From an uncultured Collinsella sp. (GTDB lineage Bacteria > Actinomycetota > Coriobacteriia > Coriobacteriales > Coriobacteriaceae), in assembly GCA_900546105.1 (NCBI GenBank), contig URBP01000001.1, forward strand, positions 1-62,883: DNA of 62,883 bases. Direction: 5' to 3'. This document shows, one piece after another, positions 25,370-33,751 of this stretch; positions within the stretch are counted from its first letter, which is position 1, and every line of letters starts with the position of its first letter. The translations under genes and the position numbers were made by a program. The notes under the pieces are model-generated. The model did no database searches. It had not been told where the DNA came from and saw nothing but the letters and a program-made list of their open reading frames with translations.

Positions 25370-26074
25370 ATGGCAATCAAGGTGTTCGCCGACGGTGCAA
25401 ACCTCGAGGGCATGCTCGACATGTACGAGAACGGCAACGTTCAGGGTTTCACGACCAACCCGTCCCTTATGAAGAAGGGCGGCGTGACGGATTACCGCGC
25501 GTTTGCCAAAGAGGTCCTGACCCACATCACCGATGTGTCCGTGTCGTTTGAAGTCTTTGCCGACGACGTTGAGACCATGGAGGTCGAGGCCCGCGAGATC
25601 GCTACCTGGGCCGAGAACGTCTACGTTAAGATCCCGTGCGTGACCACCAAGGGTGAATCCACCGCCGAGTTGGTGCGCAAGCTTTCCGCCGACGGCATTA
25701 AGGTCAACGTCACCACCATTTTTACGCCTACGCAGGTCGACGAGATGGTCGAGGCCGTTGACGCCGAGACGCCGTCCATTATCTCGCTCTTTGCCGGCCG
25801 TATCGCCGACACCGGCGTCGACCCCATTCCGTTTATGACGGAGTCGGTCAAGAAGGCCGCCGCCAAGCCCAACTGCGAGGTCCTGTGGGCATCCACGCGC
25901 GAGCTCATCAACATTTACCAGGCGCAGGCCTGCGGTTGCCAGATTATCACGGTGCCCAACAGCATCCTTGCCAAGCGCAAGAACATCGGCCGCGACCCGT
26001 ACGAGGTCTCGCTTGACACTGTGCGCGGCTTTGCCAAGGATATCGCCGCTTTGGGCTTCCATATCCTGCCGTAA
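25370..26074 (+). CDS. Transaldolase / fructose-6-phosphate-aldolase-like protein (copy 2)
   Basis: A 234-residue paralogue of the protein at 22127, sharing GFTTNPSLM, VYVKIP with its Schiff-base Lys, and FAGRIADTGVDP. Differences cluster on the surface and in the stretch YVKIPCVTTKG versus YVKIPALNTKG. ATG 25370 has AAAGGA upstream and aligns with copy 1; an earlier ATG at 25346 would add eight residues. It seems to be a housekeeping or differently regulated copy. The last 18 coding bases before the stop are repeated exactly at 26210-26227. Confidence 0.88.
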   Translation: MAIKVFADGANLEGMLDMYENGNVQGFTTNPSLMKKGGVTDYRAFAKEVLTHITDVSVSFEVFADDVETMEVEAREIATWAENVYVKIPCVTTKGESTAELVRKLSADGIKVNVTTIFTPTQVDEMVEAVDAETPSIISLFAGRIADTGVDPIPFMTESVKKAAAKPNCEVLWASTRELINIYQAQACGCQIITVPNSILAKRKNIGRDPYEVSLDTVRGFAKDIAALGFHILP

Positions 26075-26227
26075 CACGAACACTGGCTGCGCCGCGAGTT
26101 GTTCGCCCGGCCTTTCCTTTCCCTATCGCTCACGCGCTTCGCGAGGGTCGCGCTAGGCAAAGGAAAGGCCGGGACTGCCGGCACGAACTTGCCGATAGGT
26201 TGGTAATCGGCTTCCATATCCTGCCGC
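26054..26227. repeat. 18-bp direct repeats flanking a palindrome
   Basis: GGCTTCCATATCCTGCCG occurs at 26054-26071 (end of the transaldolase gene) and again at 26210-26227. The 138 bases between them contain a 15-base perfect inverted repeat (26105-26119 and 26158-26172, CCCGGCCTTTCCTTT and its complement). The layout resembles an inserted element with a duplicated target, or a tandem duplication. Confidence 0.75.
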
Positions 26228-26231
26228 GGAC

Positions 26232-26445
26232 AAAGGTACCCCCGCCTGTGACGTGCAAAATTGAGAGTATTCAGCAAGGTAAAGGTTTTTACCAGCTGGT
26301 TGAAGCACGGAACAGCCCCCGTTTTGGCTCTAAAAACGCCAAAACGGGGGCTGTTTGTGACTTTATTGCCTCTGAGGGGCATTCGGAGCGGCGGAATTTG
26401 CAGAATACTCGCGATTTTGCACATCGCGAGAGGGGGTACCTTTGC
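26232..26445. other. 214-nt multi-stem structured element
   Basis: Three nested stem pairs are visible: CAAAGGTACCCCC with its perfect complement at 26433-26445; 26257-26278 with 26399-26420 (22 bases, three non-Watson-Crick positions); and AACAGCCCCCGTTTTGGC (26312-26329) with its perfect complement at 26339-26356. A small hairpin GGTAAAGG/TTTACC lies inside. It fills the gap between transaldolase and tex. It could be a structured RNA, a double terminator, or a mobile hairpin element. Confidence 0.7.
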
Positions 26446-26453
26446 TTTGGCGG

Positions 26454-28601
26454 TTACTTCCCCTGCACCATGGTGAGCGAGATCTTCTTGCGGTCGCGAT
26501 CGACCTTCTCGACCCATACCTTGACTGTGTCACCAACGCGCACCACGTCGCTGGGGTGCTTGACAAAGCGGTTGGCTAGCTTGGAGATGTGCACGAGGCC
26601 GTCCTGATGCACGCCCACGTCGACGAAGGCGCCAAAGTCGACGACGTTGCGCACCGTGCCCTTGAGTTCCATGCCGGGCTCCAAGTCGTCGATGGAAAGC
26701 GCCGAGCGGCTAAAGACCACCTCGGGCGCGTCGTCGCGCGGGTCGCGACCGGGCTTCTTGAGCTCGTTGACAATGTCGATGAGCGTCAGGGTGCCACAGT
26801 CCAGGTCGCTTGCCAGTGCCGAAATGCTGCCCAGGCGACGCTCAATGTCGGGCACGCCGCCGCGGCTGAGCTCGCTTGCCGCAACGCCGGCGCGCTCCAG
26901 GACGGCCGTGGCCACCTCGTAGCTTTCGGGGTGGACGCTTGTCGCGTCGAGCGGGTTCTTGCCGCCGCTGATGCGCAGGAAGCCCGCGGCGTTGAGATAT
27001 GCCTTGGGTCCCAGCTTGGGGACCTTCTTGAGCTGGCGGCGATCGGTAAAGGCGCCGTTTTCCTCGCGGAAAGCCACGATGTTTTTGGCCACGCTCGGCG
27101 TGATACCCGATACGTATCCCAGCAGGCTCGCGCTCGCGGTGTTCACGTCGACGCCCACGCGGTTAACGACGTCCTCCACCACGTGGCCCAGGGTGCGCGA
27201 AAGCTCGGCCTGGTCAAGGTCGTGCTGGTATTGACCCACGCCGATGGACTGGGGCGGAATCTTGACGAGCTCTGCCAGCGGGTCTTGCAGGCGGCGGCCC
27301 AGGCTCATGGCGCCACGTACGGTGACGTCCAGGTCGGGATATTCCTGGCTGGCGAGCTCGGAGGCGGAGTACACCGATGCGCCGGCCTCGTTGACGATGG
27401 TGTAGCGAAGGCTGGGCGCCTGCTCGGCAATGAACTCCGAGACGACTTCCTCGGTCTCGCGGCTGGCGGTGCCGTTGCCGATGACGATGGTGTTGACGCC
27501 GTCCTTCTTGACGAGGCGGGCGAGCTCGCGCTTGGTGCCGGCGACGTCGTGGCGCGGCTTGGTGGGGTAGACCACGCCGTGGTCGAGCAGCTTGCCGGTC
27601 TCGTCCATGACGGCGACCTTGCAGCCAGTGCGGTAGCCCGGATCGAGCGCGAGCACGCGGGCGCCGCGCACGGGGCGTGCCGAGAGCAGGCCCTCAAGAT
27701 TCTTGGCAAAGACGTTGATGGCCTCGGTCTGCGCGCGGACGGTGAGCTTGGCGCGGGCCTCGCGCTCCAGCGAGGGGGCCATGAGGCGCTTGTAACCATC
27801 GGCGATGGCGGCATCGAAGATGGGAGCAAACACGCCCTGGCGTCGGGGCCAACGGCTGCCGAGGCGCGCCGTGGCGGCAGCGCCGTCGACGTTCACGCGC
27901 ACGCGGAGCTTACCCTCGCGCTCACCGCGGTCGATAGCCAGCACGCGGTGGTTAGGGATGCGGCGCAGCGGCTCGTCAAAGTTGTAGTAAGGCTCGTAGG
28001 GAGTTTTCTCCGCGGGGTCGGTCGCCTCGACGACGATATCGGCGGTGTTTTGCGTAAAGGCGCGCAGGTCGGCGACGTTCTCGGGGTCCTCGGCCACCGT
28101 CTCGGCCACGATGTCGGCGGCACCGGCGAGTGCCTTCTCGGGCGTGTCGAAGCCAGCCTCCTCGTTGACGTATGCCGCGGCGGCGTCGAGCGCACTGCCC
28201 TTGGCCGAGGCCTGCATGATGATCATGTTGGCGAGCGGCTCCAGGCCGGCCTCGCGGGCCTTCTGCGCGCGGGTCATGCGCTTTTTACGGTAGGGCTTGT
28301 AGAGGTCTTCGACACGCTGGAGCTGCGTGGCCTCGCGAATCTGCTGCTCGAGCTCGGGCGTGAGTTTGCCCTGGGCGTCGATGAGCAGGATGACGTCCTC
28401 TTTGCGCTGCTCAAGATTGCGCAGGTAGGACAGGCGCTCGTCGAGTGCGCGCAGGGCGACGTCGTCCATGCCGCCCGTGGCTTCCTTGCGGTAGCGCGAG
28501 ATAAAGGGGATGGTGTTGCCCTCGTCGATGAGCTTGACGGCCGCCTCGACATTGGCGGCCTTAAGGTTGAGCTCGCGGGCGAGCTGGGCGATAAGATCCA
28601 T
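26454..28601 (-). CDS. tex: Tex family RNA-binding transcriptional accessory protein
   Basis: A 715-residue cytosolic nucleic-acid-binding protein. An N-terminal helical region with ISRYRKEATGGMDD is followed by a YqgF/RNase H-like domain (LALDPGYRTGCKVAVMDETG, near residue 320), a helix-hairpin-helix region (SGITPSVAKNIVAFREENGA, near 500) and a C-terminal S1 domain (GTVRNVVDFGAFVDVGVHQD, near 650). Length and order match the Tex family. ATG 28601 has AAGGAG upstream. It is a single gene flanked on both sides by large palindromic elements. Confidence 0.95.
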   Translation of the reverse strand: MDLIAQLARELNLKAANVEAAVKLIDEGNTIPFISRYRKEATGGMDDVALRALDERLSYLRNLEQRKEDVILLIDAQGKLTPELEQQIREATQLQRVEDLYKPYRKKRMTRAQKAREAGLEPLANMIIMQASAKGSALDAAAAYVNEEAGFDTPEKALAGAADIVAETVAEDPENVADLRAFTQNTADIVVEATDPAEKTPYEPYYNFDEPLRRIPNHRVLAIDRGEREGKLRVRVNVDGAAATARLGSRWPRRQGVFAPIFDAAIADGYKRLMAPSLEREARAKLTVRAQTEAINVFAKNLEGLLSARPVRGARVLALDPGYRTGCKVAVMDETGKLLDHGVVYPTKPRHDVAGTKRELARLVKKDGVNTIVIGNGTASRETEEVVSEFIAEQAPSLRYTIVNEAGASVYSASELASQEYPDLDVTVRGAMSLGRRLQDPLAELVKIPPQSIGVGQYQHDLDQAELSRTLGHVVEDVVNRVGVDVNTASASLLGYVSGITPSVAKNIVAFREENGAFTDRRQLKKVPKLGPKAYLNAAGFLRISGGKNPLDATSVHPESYEVATAVLERAGVAASELSRGGVPDIERRLGSISALASDLDCGTLTLIDIVNELKKPGRDPRDDAPEVVFSRSALSIDDLEPGMELKGTVRNVVDFGAFVDVGVHQDGLVHISKLANRFVKHPSDVVRVGDTVKVWVEKVDRDRKKISLTMVQGK

Positions 28602-28693
28602 GGGACTCCTTGCGTTTGAGGTGCGTTTGCGGCACAGGGCTACCAAGGATACCACCTGCCACTTCGCCCAAAAAAGACTGTTTTGGCGCGGGA

Positions 28694-28851
28694 CCACGAA
28701 AGCGGCCTATCTACTACGTTTGAACTGTGTGGGTCGACCATCCCCCGGTTTTCCGAAAATGCGCAAGCCGTTTACCTGCGGTTTTTATTTCGCGAAATTC
28801 GGTATGGATGAGGGTGATTGGTTAAACGTAGTAGATAGGCACATTTCGTGG
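28694..28851. repeat. 158-nt palindromic element with conserved core (copy A)
   Basis: Arms of 28 bases (28694-28721 and 28824-28851), starting CCACGAAA and containing CTATCTACTACGTTT, pair with three mismatches. The interior holds GTTTTCCGAAAAT and GTTTACCTGCGGTTTT. The element at 38331-38486 has nearly the same length and core but different arms, which are likewise self-complementary. It lies upstream of tex and downstream of the Gfo/Idh/MocA gene. Confidence 0.8.
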
Positions 28852-28918
28852 CGAACGAATCAAGCTAAGGTGCAAAAAGTCCCCCGTCCCAGAAAAATCA
28901 TTGGCAACGTAGCAAAAT

Positions 28919-28955
28919 GCCCCGCGGGCAGGAGGCTGCTCGCGGGGCAAAGAAG
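28919..28955 (-). terminator. Terminator of the SDR/MFS/Gfo operon
   Basis: GCCCCGCG-GCAG / CTGC-CGCGGGGC forms a strong hairpin; read on the minus strand it ends in ATTTTG. It lies about 75 bases beyond the stop of the oxidoreductase. Confidence 0.65.
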
Positions 28956-29021
28956 AGGGGCTTATTTGTGACGGACCGAGGGACTCGGCATGGGGTTTCT
29001 GCCGCGGCCGCTCTTAAGGCA

Positions 29022-30062
29022 TTACAGCTCGACGAGCTGGCCGGTCTCGGCGGCCTCCTTGATGGCGTTGAGAAGCGTGAGCGTCTTGACGTTGTCGGCG
29101 GGGGTCACGCCGGGCTCGACCTCGCGGCGGACGACCTTCACAAAGTGCTTGAGCTGCATCTTGTGCGGCAGCGCCGGGTCCACAGCCGGGATCTCCATCT
29201 GCAGCGGCTTGTGCCAGTTGGAGGCACCGTCGTAGGAGAACTGGTGCAGGCGGGGTAGCGAAAGGGCGCCCTTGGTACCGCCAATAAAGTAGGCATCGGC
29301 GTCGAAGGGGCGATACTGCGGATCCTCGCGAGCGGTTGCCTCCCAGTTCCAGGGGCTGGCGGTGGCGTCGGAGATGGTCATGCTTGCGAGCGCGCCATCG
29401 GCAAAACGGACGTTGACCACGGCGGAGTCCTCGGTCTCAAAACCGCGGGCGGCGCTGGACTGCATGCCCTGGACGGCAACGGGCTCGCCCAGCAGGTAGC
29501 GGAGCAGGTCGACGTCGTGCACCAGGTTGACCAGGATCGGGCCGGCACCCTTCTTGCGGCGCCACTCGACATCGAAGTACTCGTCATTCTTATAGATCAT
29601 ATAGTGGAAGCTCGACACGGTGAGCTTGCCCAGCTCGCCGGACTCGATGATCTCCTTGGCCTTGTTGACGAAGGGGTTGTGACGACGGTGCTGACCCACG
29701 AGCACGGGCACACCGGCGGTCTCGGCCTCGGCGGCAAAGGCCTGGGCATCCTCAAGATCGTTGGAGATCGGCTTTTCGACCAGCGGCACGATGTTACGCT
29801 TGATGGCCTCGCGGGCAACGCCCAGGTGCAGGTCGTTGGGGGTGGCGATGATGACGGCCTCGGGCTTGACCTCATCCATCATCTGGGCGGGATCGGTATA
29901 AAACGGCACGCCGGCGGCCTCGGCCGTGGCGCGGGCGCCCTCAAAGGCGTCGGCGATAGCGACGAGCTCGGCCTCGGGCTCCTCGGTGACAAAGCGGATG
30001 TGGTTGCGGCCCATGGCGCCGGCGCCGATGACGGCAATGCGAACGGGGTTGAGCTCAGACAT
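29022..30062 (-). CDS. Gfo/Idh/MocA family oxidoreductase
   Basis: A 346-residue NAD(P)-dependent dehydrogenase. The Rossmann motif VIGAGAMGRNH lies near residue 11, followed by IIATPNDLHLG and the catalytic-region EKPIS near 95. The C-terminal domain carries NLVHDVDLLRYLLG with the conserved His/Asp of the family. Substrates in this family are usually sugars, inositols or sugar acids. AAGGAG precedes the ATG. It is the third gene of a leftward set (SDR, MFS, this), separated from the MFS gene by a 31-nt palindrome that could reduce its expression. Confidence 0.9.
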   Translation of the reverse strand: MSELNPVRIAVIGAGAMGRNHIRFVTEEPEAELVAIADAFEGARATAEAAGVPFYTDPAQMMDEVKPEAVIIATPNDLHLGVAREAIKRNIVPLVEKPISNDLEDAQAFAAEAETAGVPVLVGQHRRHNPFVNKAKEIIESGELGKLTVSSFHYMIYKNDEYFDVEWRRKKGAGPILVNLVHDVDLLRYLLGEPVAVQGMQSSAARGFETEDSAVVNVRFADGALASMTISDATASPWNWEATAREDPQYRPFDADAYFIGGTKGALSLPRLHQFSYDGASNWHKPLQMEIPAVDPALPHKMQLKHFVKVVRREVEPGVTPADNVKTLTLLNAIKEAAETGQLVEL

Positions 30063-30091
30063 TTCGACTCCTTAATGACTGGTGGCTTGGA

Positions 30092-30122
30092 ATGTGACAA
30101 AGGGACAGTCCCTTTGTCACAT
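30092..30122. repeat. 31-nt palindrome, CAAAGGGAC family (copy 2)
   Basis: It is identical base for base to 3500-3530. It lies inside the operon, nine bases after the MFS stop and 30 bases before the oxidoreductase start. Confidence 0.9.
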
Positions 30123-30130
30123 CGATACAA

Positions 30131-31387
30131 CTAGGCGGACTTCTTCTTGCTGTCGGAGACCATCATGTAGACGGTGAGCACGACAGCGATGGCGGCGATC
30201 ACGATGGCGCCGTAGAAGGACTGCTGGTAGGCGGCGCTGCCGGCCTCAGCGTGATACAGCACGGCAGTGATGGGCTGGCTGATCCAGGTAGAAGCGGCGT
30301 AGCCCAGGAACATGATGCCGTAGTTGACGCCGATGTTGCTGGTACCGAAGGCGCCACCGGTGAGCGGCGGGTAGATGACGAGCAGGGCGCCAAAGCTAAA
30401 GCCAAGCAGGGCGAGCGCCACAAAGAACATGCTCTGCGTAAAGCTCATCGACATGATGACGAGCGCGACGATGGTGACGACAAGGCTGATGAGCAGCGAC
30501 TTGTAGGCGCCGAGCTTGTCAATGATCTGGCCAAAGGACAGACGACCGACCAGGTTGGCGCAGGTGTTGACGGAGACCACTACACCGCCGAGGGCGACAG
30601 CTGCGGCGCACGTGGGGTCGGCGAAGAGCTGGACGGCGGCGATGGAGGCAACCTTGCCCACGAGCAGGGTGCCTGCAGTGGCAGCAAAGGCGAAGGTGAC
30701 GATGAGGATCCAAAAGCGCGGGGTTTTGACCATCTCGCCCGGGGTGAGGTCGCCGAAGGTGCCGGCGTGTGCGCCGCCCTTGGGGGCCTCGAAGCCCTCG
30801 GGCAGCCAACCGGCCTCGGGGGCCTTCAGGAACAGGGCGGAGGCGGCGATCATCGCAAAGAAGATGACGCCGAGTGCCTTGAGGGCGCCAAAGATGCCCA
30901 GGCTCGGGATGAGCAGCGAGGCGAGCACCGGGGACAGCACGGCGGGGCCGGCGGTCGAAGCGGCCAGGGTGATGCCGGAGGCCAGGCCCTTCTTGTCGAA
31001 GAACCACTTCTGACCCGTGGTGAGCGCGGGGTTGTAGCCCAGGCCGTTGCCGATGGCGGCGACGAGCGAGAACCACAGGTAGAACTGCCACGGCTCGGTG
31101 ACGGTGCCGGACATGAACCAGCCCAAGCCGTAGCACACGGCGGCGGCGATCACGACGTTGCGCGGGCCGATCTTATCGGAGATGCGACCGGCGAAGATGC
31201 CCGTCACGGCCATGATGGTCTGAAAGACCGGGAAAGCCCAGGTAAGAGCGCTGGACCACTCGGGATAGACGGCGAGCAGGTTCTTGCTCACGACGGAGTA
31301 CAACGCGATGGAGCTGATGAAGAACATGGTGACGCACGCGGCGGAAAGCACGACGGTGCGACCCTTGTTGGAGTTGGTGGAAGCCAT
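30131..31387 (-). CDS. MFS transporter, OFA (oxalate/formate antiporter-like) family
   Basis: A 418-residue permease with twelve predicted membrane segments. GRISDKIGPRNVVI (TM2-3 loop), GNGLGYNPALTTGQKWFFDKKGLASG (here read in parts) and the central loop FLKAPEAGWLPEGFE with a charged stretch are typical of the OFA group that moves carboxylates. It lies between an SDR and a Gfo/Idh/MocA dehydrogenase, so a sugar acid or similar anion is a reasonable substrate. It resembles the broken MFS gene at the end of the window, which carries an equivalent loop (TKPSEIGLKPLGE). Confidence 0.85.
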   Translation of the reverse strand: MASTNSNKGRTVVLSAACVTMFFISSIALYSVVSKNLLAVYPEWSSALTWAFPVFQTIMAVTGIFAGRISDKIGPRNVVIAAAVCYGLGWFMSGTVTEPWQFYLWFSLVAAIGNGLGYNPALTTGQKWFFDKKGLASGITLAASTAGPAVLSPVLASLLIPSLGIFGALKALGVIFFAMIAASALFLKAPEAGWLPEGFEAPKGGAHAGTFGDLTPGEMVKTPRFWILIVTFAFAATAGTLLVGKVASIAAVQLFADPTCAAAVALGGVVVSVNTCANLVGRLSFGQIIDKLGAYKSLLISLVVTIVALVIMSMSFTQSMFFVALALLGFSFGALLVIYPPLTGGAFGTSNIGVNYGIMFLGYAASTWISQPITAVLYHAEAGSAAYQQSFYGAIVIAAIAVVLTVYMMVSDSKKKSA

Positions 31388-31452
31388 GGGACTCTTTCTA
31401 ATCGATGCGGGGGAGGGGCGGACACGTCCGCGGGGCCCCCTGTCGGGTTGGT

Positions 31453-32334
31453 TTACTGGTCGGTCGGCTTGGCGACGCCGGACTCGTCAGACCAAAGCTC
31501 GACACCCTTGTTCTTAAGGTAGTTGTCGGCAAAGGCTCGGCGGCCGCCGGGCTTGGCGGTGAGGTCGCCCATCATATTGGAGAAACCGCCGTCGACCTTG
31601 ATGGCGTCGCCGGTGGTAAAGTCCGAGCGCCTGGACGCCAGGAACATGACGGCGTTGGCGATATCGCTGACCTCGCCGATGCGGCGCGTAGCGATAAGGC
31701 GGCTGCGGCTCTTCTCGACCTCGGGGTCAGCGTAAAAGCTCGCCGACATGGGGGTCTTGACAAAGCAGGGCTCGACGCAGTTGGAGCGCACGCCGTAGGG
31801 GCCCCACTCGGCGGCCAGCATCTTGGACATCATGTTGACGCCCGCCTTGGTGGAGCTGTACACGCCCGAGAACGTCTCGGGGGAGTGGCTGGCAACGGTC
31901 GAGATGTGCACCAGACGACCCTGGCCGGCCTTGATCATCTCGCGACCAAAGCGCTGCGAAGTGATGAAGTAGCCGGTAAGGTTGACGTTGATGACGTCGT
32001 TCCAGTCACTCAACGGCAGGTCCTCCATGGCTGCGAAGCGCAGGATGCCGGCGGTGTTGACGAGGACGTCGACGCGGCCGAAGTCGGCGATGGTGGCGTC
32101 GACGGCGGCCTGAACCTCGCCCTCGTTGCAGGCGTTCATCTTGTAGCCCTCGGCGTGGATGCCAAACTCGGCGGCGAGGTCGGCGGCTGCGGCCTTGACC
32201 TTTTCCTCGTCTAGGTCGAGCAGGACGACGTTGGCGCCGTTGCGGGCGAACTCGCGGCAAATCTCGACGCCCATGCCGCCGAGTGCGCCGGTAACGGCGC
32301 ATACATCGCCCTCGAGCTTAAGCCAATTGCTCAT
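31453..32334 (-). CDS. SDR family oxidoreductase
   Basis: A 293-residue NAD(P)-dependent short-chain dehydrogenase. The cofactor loop TGALGGMG lies at 15-22, NTAG near 93, and the catalytic Ser145, Tyr159 and Lys163 in HISTVASH and YSSTKAG. IKVDGGFSNM marks the usual C-terminal region, after which about 35 extra residues extend the protein. AAGGGAAG precedes the ATG. It is the first gene of the leftward operon, divergent from a LysR regulator that probably controls it. Confidence 0.9.
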   Translation of the reverse strand: MSNWLKLEGDVCAVTGALGGMGVEICREFARNGANVVLLDLDEEKVKAAAADLAAEFGIHAEGYKMNACNEGEVQAAVDATIADFGRVDVLVNTAGILRFAAMEDLPLSDWNDVINVNLTGYFITSQRFGREMIKAGQGRLVHISTVASHSPETFSGVYSSTKAGVNMMSKMLAAEWGPYGVRSNCVEPCFVKTPMSASFYADPEVEKSRSRLIATRRIGEVSDIANAVMFLASRRSDFTTGDAIKVDGGFSNMMGDLTAKPGGRRAFADNYLKNKGVELWSDESGVAKPTDQ

Positions 32335-32453
32335 AGGAACTTCCCTTCTTGTGCCTCCCGGTGGGTCGCTCCCATTAATCGACCCACGTGGTTTTCGCTG
32401 GTTATCGTATGCTTTGGATTTGCGCAGGTGAATTGCATATTTGTTAGAATGGC

Positions 32454-32470
32454 GTTAACCGTAGGTTTAC
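32454..32470. promoter_or_regulatory. Candidate LysR-binding dyad
   Basis: GTTAACC-GTA-GGTTTAC is an imperfect inverted repeat in the 233-base gap between the SDR operon and the LysR gene. A possible -10 box TAGAAT lies at 32445-32450. LysR proteins normally bind such a dyad in the divergent promoter. Confidence 0.4.
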
Positions 32471-32567
32471 ACTGTGCATTGAGGTTTGTTCTCAATTGAG
32501 CTCGTGACCTGCGAAAACGACCCCCTGCGGTGCTGTGGGCCCGCGCGTGCGAAAACGGGAGATTGAC

Positions 32568-33446
32568 ATGTACGATCGACGACTTGAGGCCATATCGGCC
32601 GCCGCGGAGCTGGGAAGTTTCTCGCGTGCCGCGGCAAAGCTGCGCGTGTCGACGCCGGCACTCGTCAAGCAGGTTTCGGGCTTCGAGGCCGAGTTCGGCA
32701 TCACGCTGTTCGAGCGCTCGCATTCGGGCGTCAAGGTGACGCCGGCTGGTGCGCTACTGGTGGACGACGCGCGCTCGATCATGCGCCAGTCTGAGGACGC
32801 ACTGCGTCGTGCCCGGCGCGCGGCGGGCGATGGCGGTGCGGTGCGCCTGGGCGTGTCGATGATGTGCCCGGGGCGCCAGACACTGTCGATGTGGACGGGC
32901 GTGCACGAGCTGGAGCCATCGCTGCGCTTCGAGATCGTGCCGGTGAACGATCTCTATGACGAGCGTGAATCCGTCATGCGCAGCTTGGGGCGCGAGGTGG
33001 ATGTAGTGCAGTCGAGTTTTTCGACCCCGCGCTGGGGTGACGCCTGCCAAAAGCTCCGCATCGTTACCGTGCCGTTTTATATCGACGTGCCGCGCACAAG
33101 CCGGCTTGCGCGCAAGACGCGCATCACGGTTGCCGACTTGGAGGGCATGCGCCTGCGCGTGCTTCGTCACGGCAACGACGCCATGGACAGCCTGCGCATC
33201 GACCTGTTGGCCGACGGCGGCGTGGACGTGATCGACGTGGACAGCTTTGACTTTGCACTCTTTAACGAAGCGGAGGAAAAGGGCGACGCGGTGCTCACCT
33301 GCGGAGCGTGGTCGGGCGTGCACCCGGCCTTTGTGGGCGTGCCGTTCCTATGCGGCCGCGAGGTGCCGGTCTTTTTGCACTATCCGCTCGAGCCCACCCT
33401 CCAAGTCCAAAAATTCGTCAACGCCATGGCCCAGCTTCTCACCTAG
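32568..33446 (+). CDS. LysR family transcriptional regulator
   Basis: A 292-residue regulator. The winged helix-turn-helix is in residues 1-60 (AISAAAELGSFSRAAAKLRV and LFERSHSGVKVTPAG), followed by a periplasmic-binding-like effector domain with MMCPGRQTLSMWTG. ATG 32568 has GGGAGA upstream. Divergent placement suggests control of the SDR/MFS/dehydrogenase operon in response to its substrate. Confidence 0.9.
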   Translation: MYDRRLEAISAAAELGSFSRAAAKLRVSTPALVKQVSGFEAEFGITLFERSHSGVKVTPAGALLVDDARSIMRQSEDALRRARRAAGDGGAVRLGVSMMCPGRQTLSMWTGVHELEPSLRFEIVPVNDLYDERESVMRSLGREVDVVQSSFSTPRWGDACQKLRIVTVPFYIDVPRTSRLARKTRITVADLEGMRLRVLRHGNDAMDSLRIDLLADGGVDVIDVDSFDFALFNEAEEKGDAVLTCGAWSGVHPAFVGVPFLCGREVPVFLHYPLEPTLQVQKFVNAMAQLLT

Positions 33447-33461
33447 CTCATTTGGCGCGGG

Positions 33462-33553
33462 TAGTCTTTTTGGGACGGGGCTTTTTTAGCTACTTTCGCC
33501 GCCCTGCCTGCGCACCCTCAAAGTAGTTAAAAAGCCCCGTCCCAAAAAGACTA
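33462..33553. repeat. Long palindrome after the LysR gene
   Basis: Arms of 34-35 bases (33462-33496 and 33520-33553; TAGTCTTTTTGGGACGGGGC...) pair with a single bulge and one mismatch around a 23-base loop. It lies between convergent genes and can terminate in both directions, but is far longer than a normal terminator. Confidence 0.85.
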
Positions 33554-33631
33554 ACAAAACGAGGCCCTGGCCAAACGGCCGGGGCCTCACTAACCTTTAT
33601 TCCGTTTTAAACAACGGGCTGATTGCGCGCA

Positions 33632-33737
33632 GGAGGGTGCCCCGGGGCGGCGGGGTATTTCCTCCGCGCGCAGTTTCGCAGCGAAGCGAGAATGTTTGAG
33701 CACGGAGGAATTACCCCGACGCCCCGGGGCACCCTCC
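33632..33737. repeat. Second long palindrome before the ABC genes
   Basis: Arms of 35 bases (33632-33666 and 33703-33737; GGAGGGTGCCCCGGGGCG...) have only two mismatches, around a 36-base loop containing TTCGCAGCGAAGCGAGAA. It lies 78 bases after the first palindrome, and the two fill this intergenic space. Confidence 0.85.
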
Positions 33738-33751
33738 GTCAGTAACCGTTC

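Noticed and set aside
26589..28619. 676-codon frame antisense to tex
   Set aside because: It has the same Val/Gly/His/Leu bias as the other shadows, while tex has complete domains.
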